This document shows positions 54,759 through 61,407 of a stretch of 64,000 bases of DNA, in pieces. Below the pieces are notes generated by a model, which was given only the letters and a program-made list of their open reading frames with translations, was not told where the DNA came from and searched no databases. A program made the position numbers and the translations under genes. The stretch is taken from the NCBI GenBank assembly GCA_023228085.1, contig JALOBW010000004.1:4847-68846 (forward strand), written 5' to 3'. This stretch comes from a bacterium. Lineage in GTDB: Bacteria; Patescibacteriota; Minisyncoccia; Minisyncoccales; Minisyncoccaceae. Every line of letters starts with the position of its first letter. Position 1 is the stretch's first letter.

Positions 54759-55136
54759 TTGACAAGAAAAAAACATTTACAATCACATACATTTCATACA
54801 GAAACAGAATTTGGGCATTTATACGTAATAATAAGTGAAGATAATGATAATCCTTATGAATTATTTGCAATTATAGGAAAATCTGGAGATGAAATAGCAG
54901 CAATAACAGAAGCTATTGGAAGATTAGTTTCATTATGCTTTAAAAGTAGTATAGATATAGTAGAAGTATACAAACAACTGCATGGGATAGTAGGAAAATC
55001 AAAATGGACATCAGAAGGTAATGTTCTTTCTATTCCAGATGGGGTAGCAAGGTGTATAAGATACTATATGGAAAGTAAAAATATAGAAATAAAAGATGAA
55101 GATAGTAAAACAATAGGAAATAATGATGAAGTATAA
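54759..55136 (+). CDS. Stand-alone TSCPD domain protein
   Basis: The 125-aa product resembles the TSCPD domain found at the C-terminus of class II ribonucleotide reductases and as a separate protein: FGHLYVIISEDN, FAIIGKSGDEIAAITEAIG, RLVSLCFKSSIDIVEV and IPDGVARCIRY. The name-giving SCPD reads SIPD, so the Cys is lost. TTG start behind AAAGGAGG. Reductase itself is not in the window. It may modulate host or phage nucleotide reduction, next to ThyX and DNA-modifying genes. Confidence 0.65.
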   Translation: MTRKKHLQSHTFHTETEFGHLYVIISEDNDNPYELFAIIGKSGDEIAAITEAIGRLVSLCFKSSIDIVEVYKQLHGIVGKSKWTSEGNVLSIPDGVARCIRYYMESKNIEIKDEDSKTIGNNDEV

Positions 55137-55692
55137 TGTAATATACTGTGATCCTCCTTATACTTATAGAAATATTAAAACTGGAGGGTCTATGAAATCT
55201 GGAGCATTAAATTTCTATCCAACAATAACCAATAAAGATCTAAAGTTATTGCCAATTAGTAATATTTGTGAAAAAGATTGTATTATGTTCCTTTGGGTAA
55301 CAGTGCCATTGATAGATGAAGGAATGGAATTATTGAAAAGTTGGGGATTTAAGTATAAAACAATGCTTACTTGGAGAAAGGTAATGTCTTTGGGACTTGG
55401 ATATCATTTTAGAGGTCAAACTGAACATATATTGGTTGGGATGAAAGGCAAAATTAAAGCTTTGAGATGCCAAGTTGAAAATATATATCAATGTAGAGCA
55501 TTAAAACACTCTGAAAAGCCAGAATATTTTAGAGGTCTAATAGAAATGGCAACTGAAAACATCCCCAGCAGGAAAATGGTAGAGTTATTTTCAAGAAAAA
55601 CTAATATACCATGCTGGAAAACAACAGGATTAGATTCAGATGGAATAGATATAAGAGACTTTTTAAAAGGAGAAGTAAGTGACAAAGGTTGA
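55123..55692 (+). CDS. MT-A70 family adenine methyltransferase
   Basis: The 189-aa product has the catalytic CDPPYTY motif at residues 9-15. It also has CIMFLWVTVPLIDEG, YKTMLTWRK, FRGQTEHILVGMKG and HSEKPEYFRGLIE, all typical of the MT-A70 family of N6-adenine methyltransferases. It overlaps the TSCPD gene by 14 nt. It likely methylates phage DNA against restriction. Confidence 0.85.
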   Translation: MMKYNVIYCDPPYTYRNIKTGGSMKSGALNFYPTITNKDLKLLPISNICEKDCIMFLWVTVPLIDEGMELLKSWGFKYKTMLTWRKVMSLGLGYHFRGQTEHILVGMKGKIKALRCQVENIYQCRALKHSEKPEYFRGLIEMATENIPSRKMVELFSRKTNIPCWKTTGLDSDGIDIRDFLKGEVSDKG

Positions 55693-56437
55693 TCCTAAAT
55701 TAGAAGGTAGTAATATTGTAGATGTAATACCACATTCTGGATATTGCCCAAATGATTGTATTAGTTGTTATTACAATAGTAATTTCTACTTAGATATTAA
55801 GAAAGAATTGCCTTTATTGCCTAATCCTTCTAAATATGACTTGGACAAAACAATATTTAGAGTTAATTCTGGGCATGATTCTAATATGTTAAGAGAAATG
55901 GTAATAGAATCATGTAAGCAATATCCTTTAAAGTATTACAATACTGCAATACCAGAGAATATATCTAGATTTGATGCCCCTGTTATACTCACTGTAAATG
56001 GAGTAAATCATGATGATAGCCTTAGAATAGAATGGTGGCTACAAAAACTTACCAAAGAAGACATGAAAAACTTAATGGCAGTAAGATTTAGAGCAAATTG
56101 CTGGAATATTATACTATTAGATACTATATATAGGATATTTCATAAAAATAAAATACCAATCATAGTAACTCCAATGAGATATCAGCCCTGGTATCACAAT
56201 TATATGCCAAAGAAATACCATAAACATTATATTTTAGAGAAACACATAACTAACCAGTATTATGTTTTGAATAAAGAATCCTGGAATGCAATGAAATCAA
56301 TGCTACGATTAGAATATTTCTTTGGCAAGGTGGCAAAAAAAGTAACATACATGTGTGGAAAAACTTATGAAAACAAATATTGCAGAGATTGTGGGCAGTG
56401 TGAAAAGTTTTTCTGGGATTTCCATAACTCTAAATAG
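55679..56437 (+). CDS. Small radical SAM protein
   Basis: The 252-aa product has a CxxxCxxC cluster at residues 23-30 (CPNDCISC, followed by YY), the ligand set for a [4Fe-4S] cluster of radical SAM enzymes. At the end, CGKTYENKYCRDCGQC could hold a second cluster, like an auxiliary site. Middle parts are partly barrel-like (FRVNSG, VILTVNG, VRFRANCWNI, PIIVTPMRY). Substrate unknown. It is not QueE by its motif context. GTG start overlaps the methyltransferase gene. Confidence 0.65.
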   Translation: MTKVDPKLEGSNIVDVIPHSGYCPNDCISCYYNSNFYLDIKKELPLLPNPSKYDLDKTIFRVNSGHDSNMLREMVIESCKQYPLKYYNTAIPENISRFDAPVILTVNGVNHDDSLRIEWWLQKLTKEDMKNLMAVRFRANCWNIILLDTIYRIFHKNKIPIIVTPMRYQPWYHNYMPKKYHKHYILEKHITNQYYVLNKESWNAMKSMLRLEYFFGKVAKKVTYMCGKTYENKYCRDCGQCEKFFWDFHNSK

Positions 56438-56472
56438 TGGATATGCAACGTGACTACACGAAAGGAGTAAAA

Positions 56473-56775
56473 ATGCCAAGTTATAAAACATGCAATAAAT
56501 GTAACGGTAGATGCTGTGAGGAATTTACTATTCTAACAATACACTATGATGGGATAATGGAAGGAACAATACAAACACCAGATAAGAAACGAGACTTTAT
56601 TAAGGATATGATTATATTTAAGAATTATTCAGAATCTGGCAATAGAGTTATTTTAAATTGCAAGCATTTCGACAAAATATCAAGAATGTGCCTTGTATAT
56701 AATGATAGACCAGACATGTGTAAAATATTCAAATGTGATAAAATACCAGGCAGGAAGGGCAATGGAAATAAATAA
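56473..56775 (+). CDS. YkgJ-like Cys-cluster protein
   Basis: The 100-aa product has CNKCNGRCCEEF at the start, NCKHFDKISRMCLVYNDRPDMCKIF in the middle (given in parts: NCKHF, CLVY, DRPDMC) and KC at the end. This is the eight-Cys pattern of the YkgJ/UPF0153 family, thought to bind zinc or an iron-sulfur cluster. It directly follows the radical SAM gene and may work with it. ATG 56473 has AAAGGAG upstream. Confidence 0.65.
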   Translation: MPSYKTCNKCNGRCCEEFTILTIHYDGIMEGTIQTPDKKRDFIKDMIIFKNYSESGNRVILNCKHFDKISRMCLVYNDRPDMCKIFKCDKIPGRKGNGNK

Positions 56776-57550
56776 AATACTACAAGGAGATGTTTTAGAT
56801 AAGTTCCCAGAAATACCAGATAATTTTGTCCATCTCATAGTAACATCCCCTCCTTATAATGTTGGAATGCAATATGGAACAGATGACAGAAAGAATTATT
56901 CTCTATACTTAGATTTCATGAAAAATGTATTAACCCATTGCTATAGAGTTCTTATTCCAGGTGGGAGAATCTGCATAAACTTACCTTCTTCCATATTGCA
57001 ATCTACTAAATCAAGAATGGCATATTTAAGCATAGATATACTAATGATAATGAGGGAGATTGGATTTTTAGATAGAGAATTTGTAACTTGGATAAAAATG
57101 CCTAGAGGAGAACTTTCTGGAAACAATGTAACTTCATGGGGAAGTTGGATGTCTGCTTCTTGCCCTTACTTAAGAGATGCTTCTGAATTAGTAATAATAA
57201 TGGACAAAGAACAACGCAAGAGAACAGACAAGGCTGGCCCAAATGATATATCAAAAGAAGAGTTTCTAAGATTTACAACTAATTGCTGGTATATCCAACC
57301 TAACCCAGATAGAAGGGAGCATCCTGCTCCGTTTCCAGAAGAATTACCTTATAGATGTATTAAACTGTATTCTTGGCCAGGAGATGTTGTATTAGACCCG
57401 TTCATGGGCTCAGGGACTACAGCAGTCACTTGCGTAAAGAATAATAGGAACTACATAGGCATAGAGCTTTCAGAAAAGTTTTGCTATGTAGCATTTAAGA
57501 ATATAGAACAGGCAAGAATGCCTTTACTTAAACTAATGGAGGACAAATGA
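56762..57550 (+). CDS. Beta-type DNA methyltransferase (TSPPY)
   Basis: The 262-aa product has TSPPYNVG at residues 28-35 (catalytic motif IV, often N4-cytosine) and LDPFMGSGTTAV near 211 (motif I), the order of beta-class enzymes. It has EFVTWIKMP and an IGIELSEKFC end. The motif order and set are complete. It overlaps the YkgJ-like gene by 14 nt and ThyX by 4 nt. Confidence 0.85.
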   Translation: MEINKILQGDVLDKFPEIPDNFVHLIVTSPPYNVGMQYGTDDRKNYSLYLDFMKNVLTHCYRVLIPGGRICINLPSSILQSTKSRMAYLSIDILMIMREIGFLDREFVTWIKMPRGELSGNNVTSWGSWMSASCPYLRDASELVIIMDKEQRKRTDKAGPNDISKEEFLRFTTNCWYIQPNPDRREHPAPFPEELPYRCIKLYSWPGDVVLDPFMGSGTTAVTCVKNNRNYIGIELSEKFCYVAFKNIEQARMPLLKLMEDK

Positions 57551-58155
57551 AAGTAGAATTATTATCAATAACACCAGAACCAGAAAAACATATAGAGTTG
57601 TGTGGAAGAACTTGTTATCAGTCTTATAGTAAAATTACAGAGGATTCTTCTTCAAGATTTATAAGAATGATATTAGAGAATGAGCATGAGTCTGTTTTAG
57701 AACATGCTTCTGCTACATTTAGGATATCAGGGATTTCCAGAGCAATGACACACCAGTTAGTAAGGCATAGATTAGCTTCATATTCCCAGAAGTCACAAAG
57801 ATATTGTAAGGAAGAGCAATTTGAATATGTTATGCCTCCATCCATTGAAAAACATAAAAATAAACTGCCTAAGGCTATTTATAAAAATATCATAGAAGAC
57901 ATGCAATATGCATATAGACATTTAATTGATTGTGGTGTACCTAAAGAAGATGCAAGGTTTATTCTCCCCAATGCTTGCACAACAGAAATAGTAATGACAG
58001 CAAACTTTAGGAATTGGAGACATATTATAAAGATGAGGTGTTCAAAACATGCACAGTGGGAAATTAGAGATGTAATGTGTGAAGTCTTAAAAGTTCTGTA
58101 TAGCAAAGCTCCAAGTGTATTTAGAGATTTATTTAACCTTTATATAGGAAACTAA
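57547..58155 (+). CDS. thyX: Flavin-dependent thymidylate synthase
   Basis: The 202-aa product has the ThyX signature RHRLASYSQKSQR near residues 72-84 (consensus RHRxxSxNxxSxR, with Ser-Gln in place of Asn). It also has ESVLEHASATFRI, AMTHQLVRH, RFILPNACTTEIVMTANFRNW and HAQWEIRDV. It makes dTMP from dUMP with FAD and folate. Length is typical. It supplies thymidine for an AT-rich genome. Confidence 0.9.
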   Translation: MKVELLSITPEPEKHIELCGRTCYQSYSKITEDSSSRFIRMILENEHESVLEHASATFRISGISRAMTHQLVRHRLASYSQKSQRYCKEEQFEYVMPPSIEKHKNKLPKAIYKNIIEDMQYAYRHLIDCGVPKEDARFILPNACTTEIVMTANFRNWRHIIKMRCSKHAQWEIRDVMCEVLKVLYSKAPSVFRDLFNLYIGN

Positions 58156-58159
58156 AAAG

Positions 58160-58426
58160 ATGAAAGCAGAAGATTATGATACAAATAAATATGGGTGTGA
58201 AGAGTGCCCATTTCTAGAAACTGGGAGCATAACCAATTATGCAAGAAGTGCTAAACATATATCCATGAGATGCTCTATAATAAGAGACATTGAAAGAAAA
58301 AAGTCCGTGAAATCTAACCCCTTTGTTGGTGTAAAACCATCTAATTATACAATATACTATCTTGACAGCATAACAGATAAGGAATTACCAACCATACCAT
58401 CATTTAAAGATTGCCCAGGAGGATAG
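58160..58426 (+). CDS. Small Cys-rich protein
   Basis: The 88-aa product has CEECPFLE, a single Cys about 25 residues later and DCPGG at the end. This is the same layout as the 101-aa protein at 7192-7497 (CSECP, C, CP). The two may be related. The ribosome site is weak. Confidence 0.5.
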   Translation: MKAEDYDTNKYGCEECPFLETGSITNYARSAKHISMRCSIIRDIERKKSVKSNPFVGVKPSNYTIYYLDSITDKELPTIPSFKDCPGG

Positions 58427-58430
58427 CATA

Positions 58431-58655
58431 ATGGAAGAATCAGAAGTAGGATATGAAATTCTAGACAAAAGTGACTTACTATACCAATATGGCTATACAT
58501 ATAATGAAATAGAGAACATCTTATTTAATAGGATGTTCCCAATTCCAGAAAAGCATAATAATGATGCATGGAATAAATCAGGTAAGGTTTCTAGTGATGC
58601 GCATAAGGTTCCACAATACAGGTCAAATGTGTTTCATGAAATAGGATTGTATTAA
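58431..58655 (+). CDS. Hypothetical protein, last rightward gene of this block
   Basis: The 74-aa product is not recognised. CAGGAGGA lies before the ATG. Its stop overlaps the true end of the convergent methyltransferase gene at 58652-58655. Confidence 0.5.
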   Translation: MEESEVGYEILDKSDLLYQYGYTYNEIENILFNRMFPIPEKHNNDAWNKSGKVSSDAHKVPQYRSNVFHEIGLY

Positions 58656-59424
58656 CTAAAACTTATCCTTCCTTGCCTGTTATAATCCTCAATCCTTTTC
58701 ATACCTTTCTCATAGTAAGTGTGATCCTTTTCTATGACTATGTAGCGTCTATTTGTCGATAGACAAGCAATGACAGTTGTGAGGCTCCCCCGAAGGGGTC
58801 CAGAACCAGATCACCTTCGTTGGTATAAGTTTGAATCAGGTATTGGAATAATGCTATGGGCTTTTGAGTGGGGTGCAATCCGAATTCTTCGTCATTATTG
58901 TTGTTAAAATATTGAATACTACTTGGATATTTAAGTTCTGTATAAAAATTGGCTTCTCTTGTTAATGTTTTTAAATTTCCTAAATGATTAATTTCCGTAT
59001 TGCCATTTCTGATATAATTGTCTCTTTGAATTGAAGATAAAGACTTCTTTTGCATTATTGGAAAATAATTTATTGATTCCCCGAAAACCAATACATTCTC
59101 ATGTAATTTCATAGGTTGATATTTGATAGAAGCAAAATTGCTACCATGATTCTTTTCCCATATCCACTCATACTTAAACCACTTTCGATTCGAGCATATC
59201 AAATCCGTAGTGAACGGCTGTGAAGCTGTGAATACATAAGCACAATTCGGCTTGCCAATACGCTTTAGTTCTGTCCAAAGCTTATCGAGATCTGGAACTA
59301 TATCCCATGCACAAGCGGTTATTCCATAAGGCATATCTGTCAACACCAGTTCCACGCTCTTATCCTTGATCTGGGGGAAAATGTCAAGACAATCTGCATT
59401 TATTATGCTATTCGGCTCTATCAT
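58652..59424 (-). pseudogene. DNA methyltransferase with a 1-base frameshift
   Basis: The first frame (228 aa from 59424) has TDMPYG at residues 29-34 (motif IV, DMPY variant) and ends in LDPFGG followed by unrelated residues and a stop at 58738. In the next frame the sequence continues as SLTTVIACLSTN, then RRYIVIEKDHTYYEKGMKRI and on to a stop at 58652. That is the expected motif I end of this family. One missing G in a run of five (plus-strand C run at 58787-58791) explains it. The restored protein is about 257 aa. It could be a pseudogene, a programmed shift or a sequencing error. AAAGGAGG precedes its ATG. Confidence 0.75.
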
Positions 59425-59519
59425 TTATCCTCCTTTAACACCCATCTTACAGTTATCAATATCATAACTATAATAATTGACCATCCAGCAACTATTAAAG
59501 CCATTTGTAGAGTAATCAC
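59421..59519 (-). CDS. Very small membrane protein, 33 aa
   Basis: GTG start overlapping the previous gene (GTGA) with GGAAGGG upstream, or ATG five codons later for a 27-aa form. One hydrophobic helix, ALIVAGWSIIIVMILITV. The stop overlaps the methyltransferase start (ATGA). The tight overlaps at both ends support it. Confidence 0.5.
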   Translation of the reverse strand: MITLQMALIVAGWSIIIVMILITVRWVLKEDK

Positions 59520-59914
59520 AATATATTCCCTTCCATACTATCTATTTCCTCTATTACAATATTCCCACTTATAGTAACAAGATTGCCAGAAATAAACAGA
59601 AGGTTTTTTTTGCATGGTAAGGGAATAAAGGAACAAGTATTAGAAAACCCATGGTAATATTTAATGCAATACCAAACTCTAATAACATCTTTCTCACTTG
59701 AACCATACAGTGTTATTTTATACTTTGCATCTTCTATCGTAAGTGCAATGCCAGCATCTATAATTTTATGTACCACAATACTACCGCCAACAAGCACCAC
59801 CAACACTAGTACTATTACTGTTGCAAGCTTTATTGTTTTCATAGATAACATCTTGTTGATGATATTACAATAATACTTGCTCCAAATGTCTCTGTAATAA
59901 ACAACCTTCTTCAC
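59516..59914 (-). CDS. Single-pass membrane protein
   Basis: The 132-aa product has one transmembrane helix at about residues 32-50 (TVIVLVLVVLVGGSIVV) and a C-terminal soluble domain with several Cys and Tyr residues. GTG 59914 is chosen as start, 7 nt after AAAGGAG; the longer ATG-start frame would overlap the upstream 41-aa gene by 55 nt. Function unknown. Confidence 0.55.
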   Translation of the reverse strand: MKKVVYYRDIWSKYYCNIINKMLSMKTIKLATVIVLVLVVLVGGSIVVHKIIDAGIALTIEDAKYKITLYGSSEKDVIRVWYCIKYYHGFSNTCSFIPLPCKKNLLFISGNLVTISGNIVIEEIDSMEGNIL

Positions 59915-59928
59915 ACTACTACTCCTTT

Positions 59929-60054
59929 CTATACCATACCTATTAGTATTAGTATATTCAATATTAAATAAGCAGATAGCCATGCCATAATGGTCAGGGC
60001 TACAATCCCAATACCAAGCTTAACTTCATCTGGTATTTTATCAACTAAACTCAT
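59929..60054 (-). CDS. Small membrane protein, 41 aa
   Basis: The 41-aa product has a short polar N-terminus and one hydrophobic helix (LGIGIVALTIMAWLSAYLIL and beyond). AAAGGA lies just before the ATG. It is the second gene of the leftward operon. Confidence 0.5.
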   Translation of the reverse strand: MSLVDKIPDEVKLGIGIVALTIMAWLSAYLILNILILIGMV

Positions 60055-60071
60055 AACTACATCCTTTCTTG

Positions 60072-60305
60072 TTATTGGAATTGTCCATTAACTCCTATTG
60101 GTTCGTATTTTATTTCATTATCGGAGGTGCAATCAATTCTGCACATATTACAAACCTCTACTCTTTGCCCAGCAAATTTCTTTCTAAGCTTTTCCTTCAT
60201 TGCATTGGCAACATCTTGCATAGCCAAAAGCCTATTAAGATATTGACAATATTTCATTAAATAGTTATCTTCATTTAGTATATATGCTTTTCCAATATCA
60301 TCCAT
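60072..60305 (-). CDS. Paralogue of the 86-aa protein at 54064
   Basis: The 77-aa product carries KFAGQRVEVCNMCRIDCTS, matching RFSGQRVEVPGVCRIDFST of the plus-strand gene at 54064-54324. It adds extra Cys residues (CNMC). AAGGTG lies about 10 nt before the ATG. First gene of the leftward operon. Confidence 0.6.
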   Translation of the reverse strand: MDDIGKAYILNEDNYLMKYCQYLNRLLAMQDVANAMKEKLRKKFAGQRVEVCNMCRIDCTSDNEIKYEPIGVNGQFQ

Positions 60306-60360
60306 TTTCTGTCATCACCTTAGTTGTTATTTCTTTCTTGTTAATGTTTCTCATATATAT

Positions 60361-60389
60361 AATATAGTATTCCAATAGCAATATTTCAA
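60361..60389 (-). promoter_or_regulatory. Leftward sigma-70-type promoter
   Basis: On the minus strand TTGAAA (60389-60384), a 17-nt spacer and TATATT (60366-60361), then 6 nt later ATGA at 60354. It is the only clear promoter for the leftward island and has the same form as the rightward ones. The ATG opens an 18-codon frame that runs over the start of the first gene. Confidence 0.65.
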
Positions 60390-60447
60390 GTACAACCAAA
60401 AATAAATTTTACCCTACTACCCTATTATAGCTACAGTAGGAATCCTA

Positions 60448-60467
60448 TACACTTAATAATAAGTGTA
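60448..60467 (+). repeat. Perfect 8-bp inverted repeat
   Basis: TACACTTA and TAAGTGTA, 4-nt loop. The sequence ATAAGTGTA recurs at 61051 and 61087, so the arm may be a protein-binding site. Confidence 0.6.
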
Positions 60468-60659
60468 GCACTTGTCAACCAACAGGCATTACTACTGCTA
60501 CAATATGTTTCCAGGGGTATGGGTGTAGGATGCAGTATATATCTTCTCTTATTATGGGTGCCAGAAATCCCTAGATCTGAAAAGTGCAAGCATTGGCACC
60601 TTGCTACAGGCAGAAGATGCTCCAAGAAGGCAAAATATGAGCCAAAAATGAAGGTATGG

Positions 60660-60705
60660 AAAAAAAATTAGTCCCAGGTATGAGGGAGATCAAGCTTATC
60701 CCTGG
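60660..60705 (-). terminator. Possible leftward terminator
   Basis: On the minus strand, CCAGG and CCTGG arms enclose alternative inner stems, then GACTAA and eight T. Arms are short and the gap to the T run is a little long. It could end a leftward RNA from the G+C-rich block. Confidence 0.3.
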
Positions 60706-60717
60706 AAATGTTTCCAG
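60702..60717 (+). repeat. 7-bp inverted repeat
   Basis: CTGGAAA, 2 nt, TTTCCAG within the G+C-rich block. Possibly an operator half-site pair; too tight to form a free hairpin. Confidence 0.4.
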
Positions 60718-60776
60718 AGCTTGCCCCACCTGTCGCCCTGATTCTATTGGCTTCCTACCAAGCACTCCTGCACACA

Positions 60777-60838
60777 CTTGATAATACTGGACTTGACAAA
60801 GCATACATTATAGATGCTTGATAATACTGGACTTGACA
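60777..60838 (+). repeat. Perfect 22-nt direct repeat
   Basis: Two identical 22-nt copies lie at 60777-60798 and 60817-60838, a 40-nt period. Each starts CTTGATAATACTGG and ends ACTTGACA. Only two copies are present, so it is not a CRISPR array. Both contain a TTGACA box but no -10 box at a proper distance. Confidence 0.8.
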
Positions 60839-60883
60839 GGTGCCCATGCCTTCCAGAGTCAATAGATTCAAGCATCTACAATG
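60806..60883 (+). repeat. 15-bp inverted repeat, one mismatch
   Basis: CATTATAGATGCTTG (60806-60820) faces CAAGCATCTACAATG (60869-60883), 14 of 15 positions pairing. It is followed by a perfect palindrome GTATTAT-G-ATAATAC (60883-60897), whose arm ATAATAC also occurs in the 22-nt repeats. Confidence 0.65.
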
Positions 60884-61038
60884 TATTATGATAATACTAA
60901 CATATAATCATGGGTAAATAAGTATAATTAAAGTAATAGTATATAATTGGAAATATAGAATGCTTTACTTCAAAACTCTCCGAATTTTGAAGTGATATTC
61001 TATATTATCTTAATATTCTATGGAATATAATATAGTAG

Positions 61039-61098
61039 GTGAATATAATAATAAGTGTATAATACTGCATGTGAATATCATATATTATAAGTGTATAA
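61039..61098 (+). repeat. Imperfect tandem repeat
   Basis: GTGAATAT, short spacer, ATAAGTGTATAA occurs twice (starts at 61039 and 61071). The spacers are 4 and 8 nt. It looks like an iteron pair of a DNA-binding protein. Confidence 0.55.
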
Positions 61099-61184
61099 AC
61101 ATGGTATACTATAGGATAATAGCAATAAATGTATTATAATTGAATAGAATATAACTTATGGAATAGGATGACAATATTTGTCAG

Positions 61185-61273
61185 TGTCCTGAAACAGGAC
61201 AATATACCCTTGATTACCAGCACTTTACAGTATATGTCCTGAAATTGAACAGGGACTGTCCTGAAATTGAACA
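61185..61273 (+). repeat. TGTCCTGAAA repeat cluster
   Basis: A 17-nt direct repeat starting TGTCCTGAAATTGAACA lies at 61235-61251 and 61257-61273 (22-nt period). A third TGTCCTGAAA at 61185 forms a perfect 7-bp hairpin TGTCCTG-AAA-CAGGACA (61185-61201). Spacing of 22 nt puts the copies on the same face of the helix. Confidence 0.7.
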
Positions 61274-61373
61274 TATATTTATAGAATGCATTAAAACATA
61301 ACCTGAATATAACATTATATTTCATCATGTTTTCTATTTGTATATTATATATTTGTTTATATTGAATTCGTTA

Positions 61374-61402
61374 TTACTTGGCACGCTTTATGCATATATA
61401 TT
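61374..61402 (+). promoter_or_regulatory. Possible promoter for the right-end genes
   Basis: TATATT (61397-61402) with a poor TTACTT box 17 nt before it. ATGA follows 5 nt later, at 61408. TTGGCA at 61378 is an alternative -35 for a -10 at 61401. Confidence 0.4.
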
Positions 61403-61407
61403 TATAT

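Larger units (their letters stand above)
60390..61407 (+). other. Non-coding, repeat-rich segment
   Basis: About 1 kb without a convincing gene on either strand. The left part (60420-60860) is much more G+C-rich than the phage average; for instance 60721-60780 is 33/60 G+C. The right part is very AT-rich. It holds a 22-nt direct repeat, several inverted repeats, two sets of short repeats and a possible leftward terminator, listed separately. It separates the leftward island from the CpG-rich right end. Candidates: replication origin, small-RNA locus or junction of an insertion. Confidence 0.6.

Noticed and set aside
60604..60804. 66-aa minus frame in the non-coding segment
   Set aside because: No ribosome site, no domain, and it overlaps repeats and the terminator-like hairpin.
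60778..60825. Promoter using TTGACA of the 22-nt repeat
   Set aside because: The nearest -10-like boxes are at 10 or 21 nt spacing, outside the working range.
60777..60838. CRISPR-like repeat-spacer-repeat
   Set aside because: Only two repeats of 22 nt with an 18-nt gap, no cas genes and no leader; treated as a simple direct repeat.
60390..61407. Possible tRNA or tmRNA genes
   Set aside because: No acceptor/T-loop pattern (GGTTCRANNCC with matching stem) could be found by eye here or in the other gaps.
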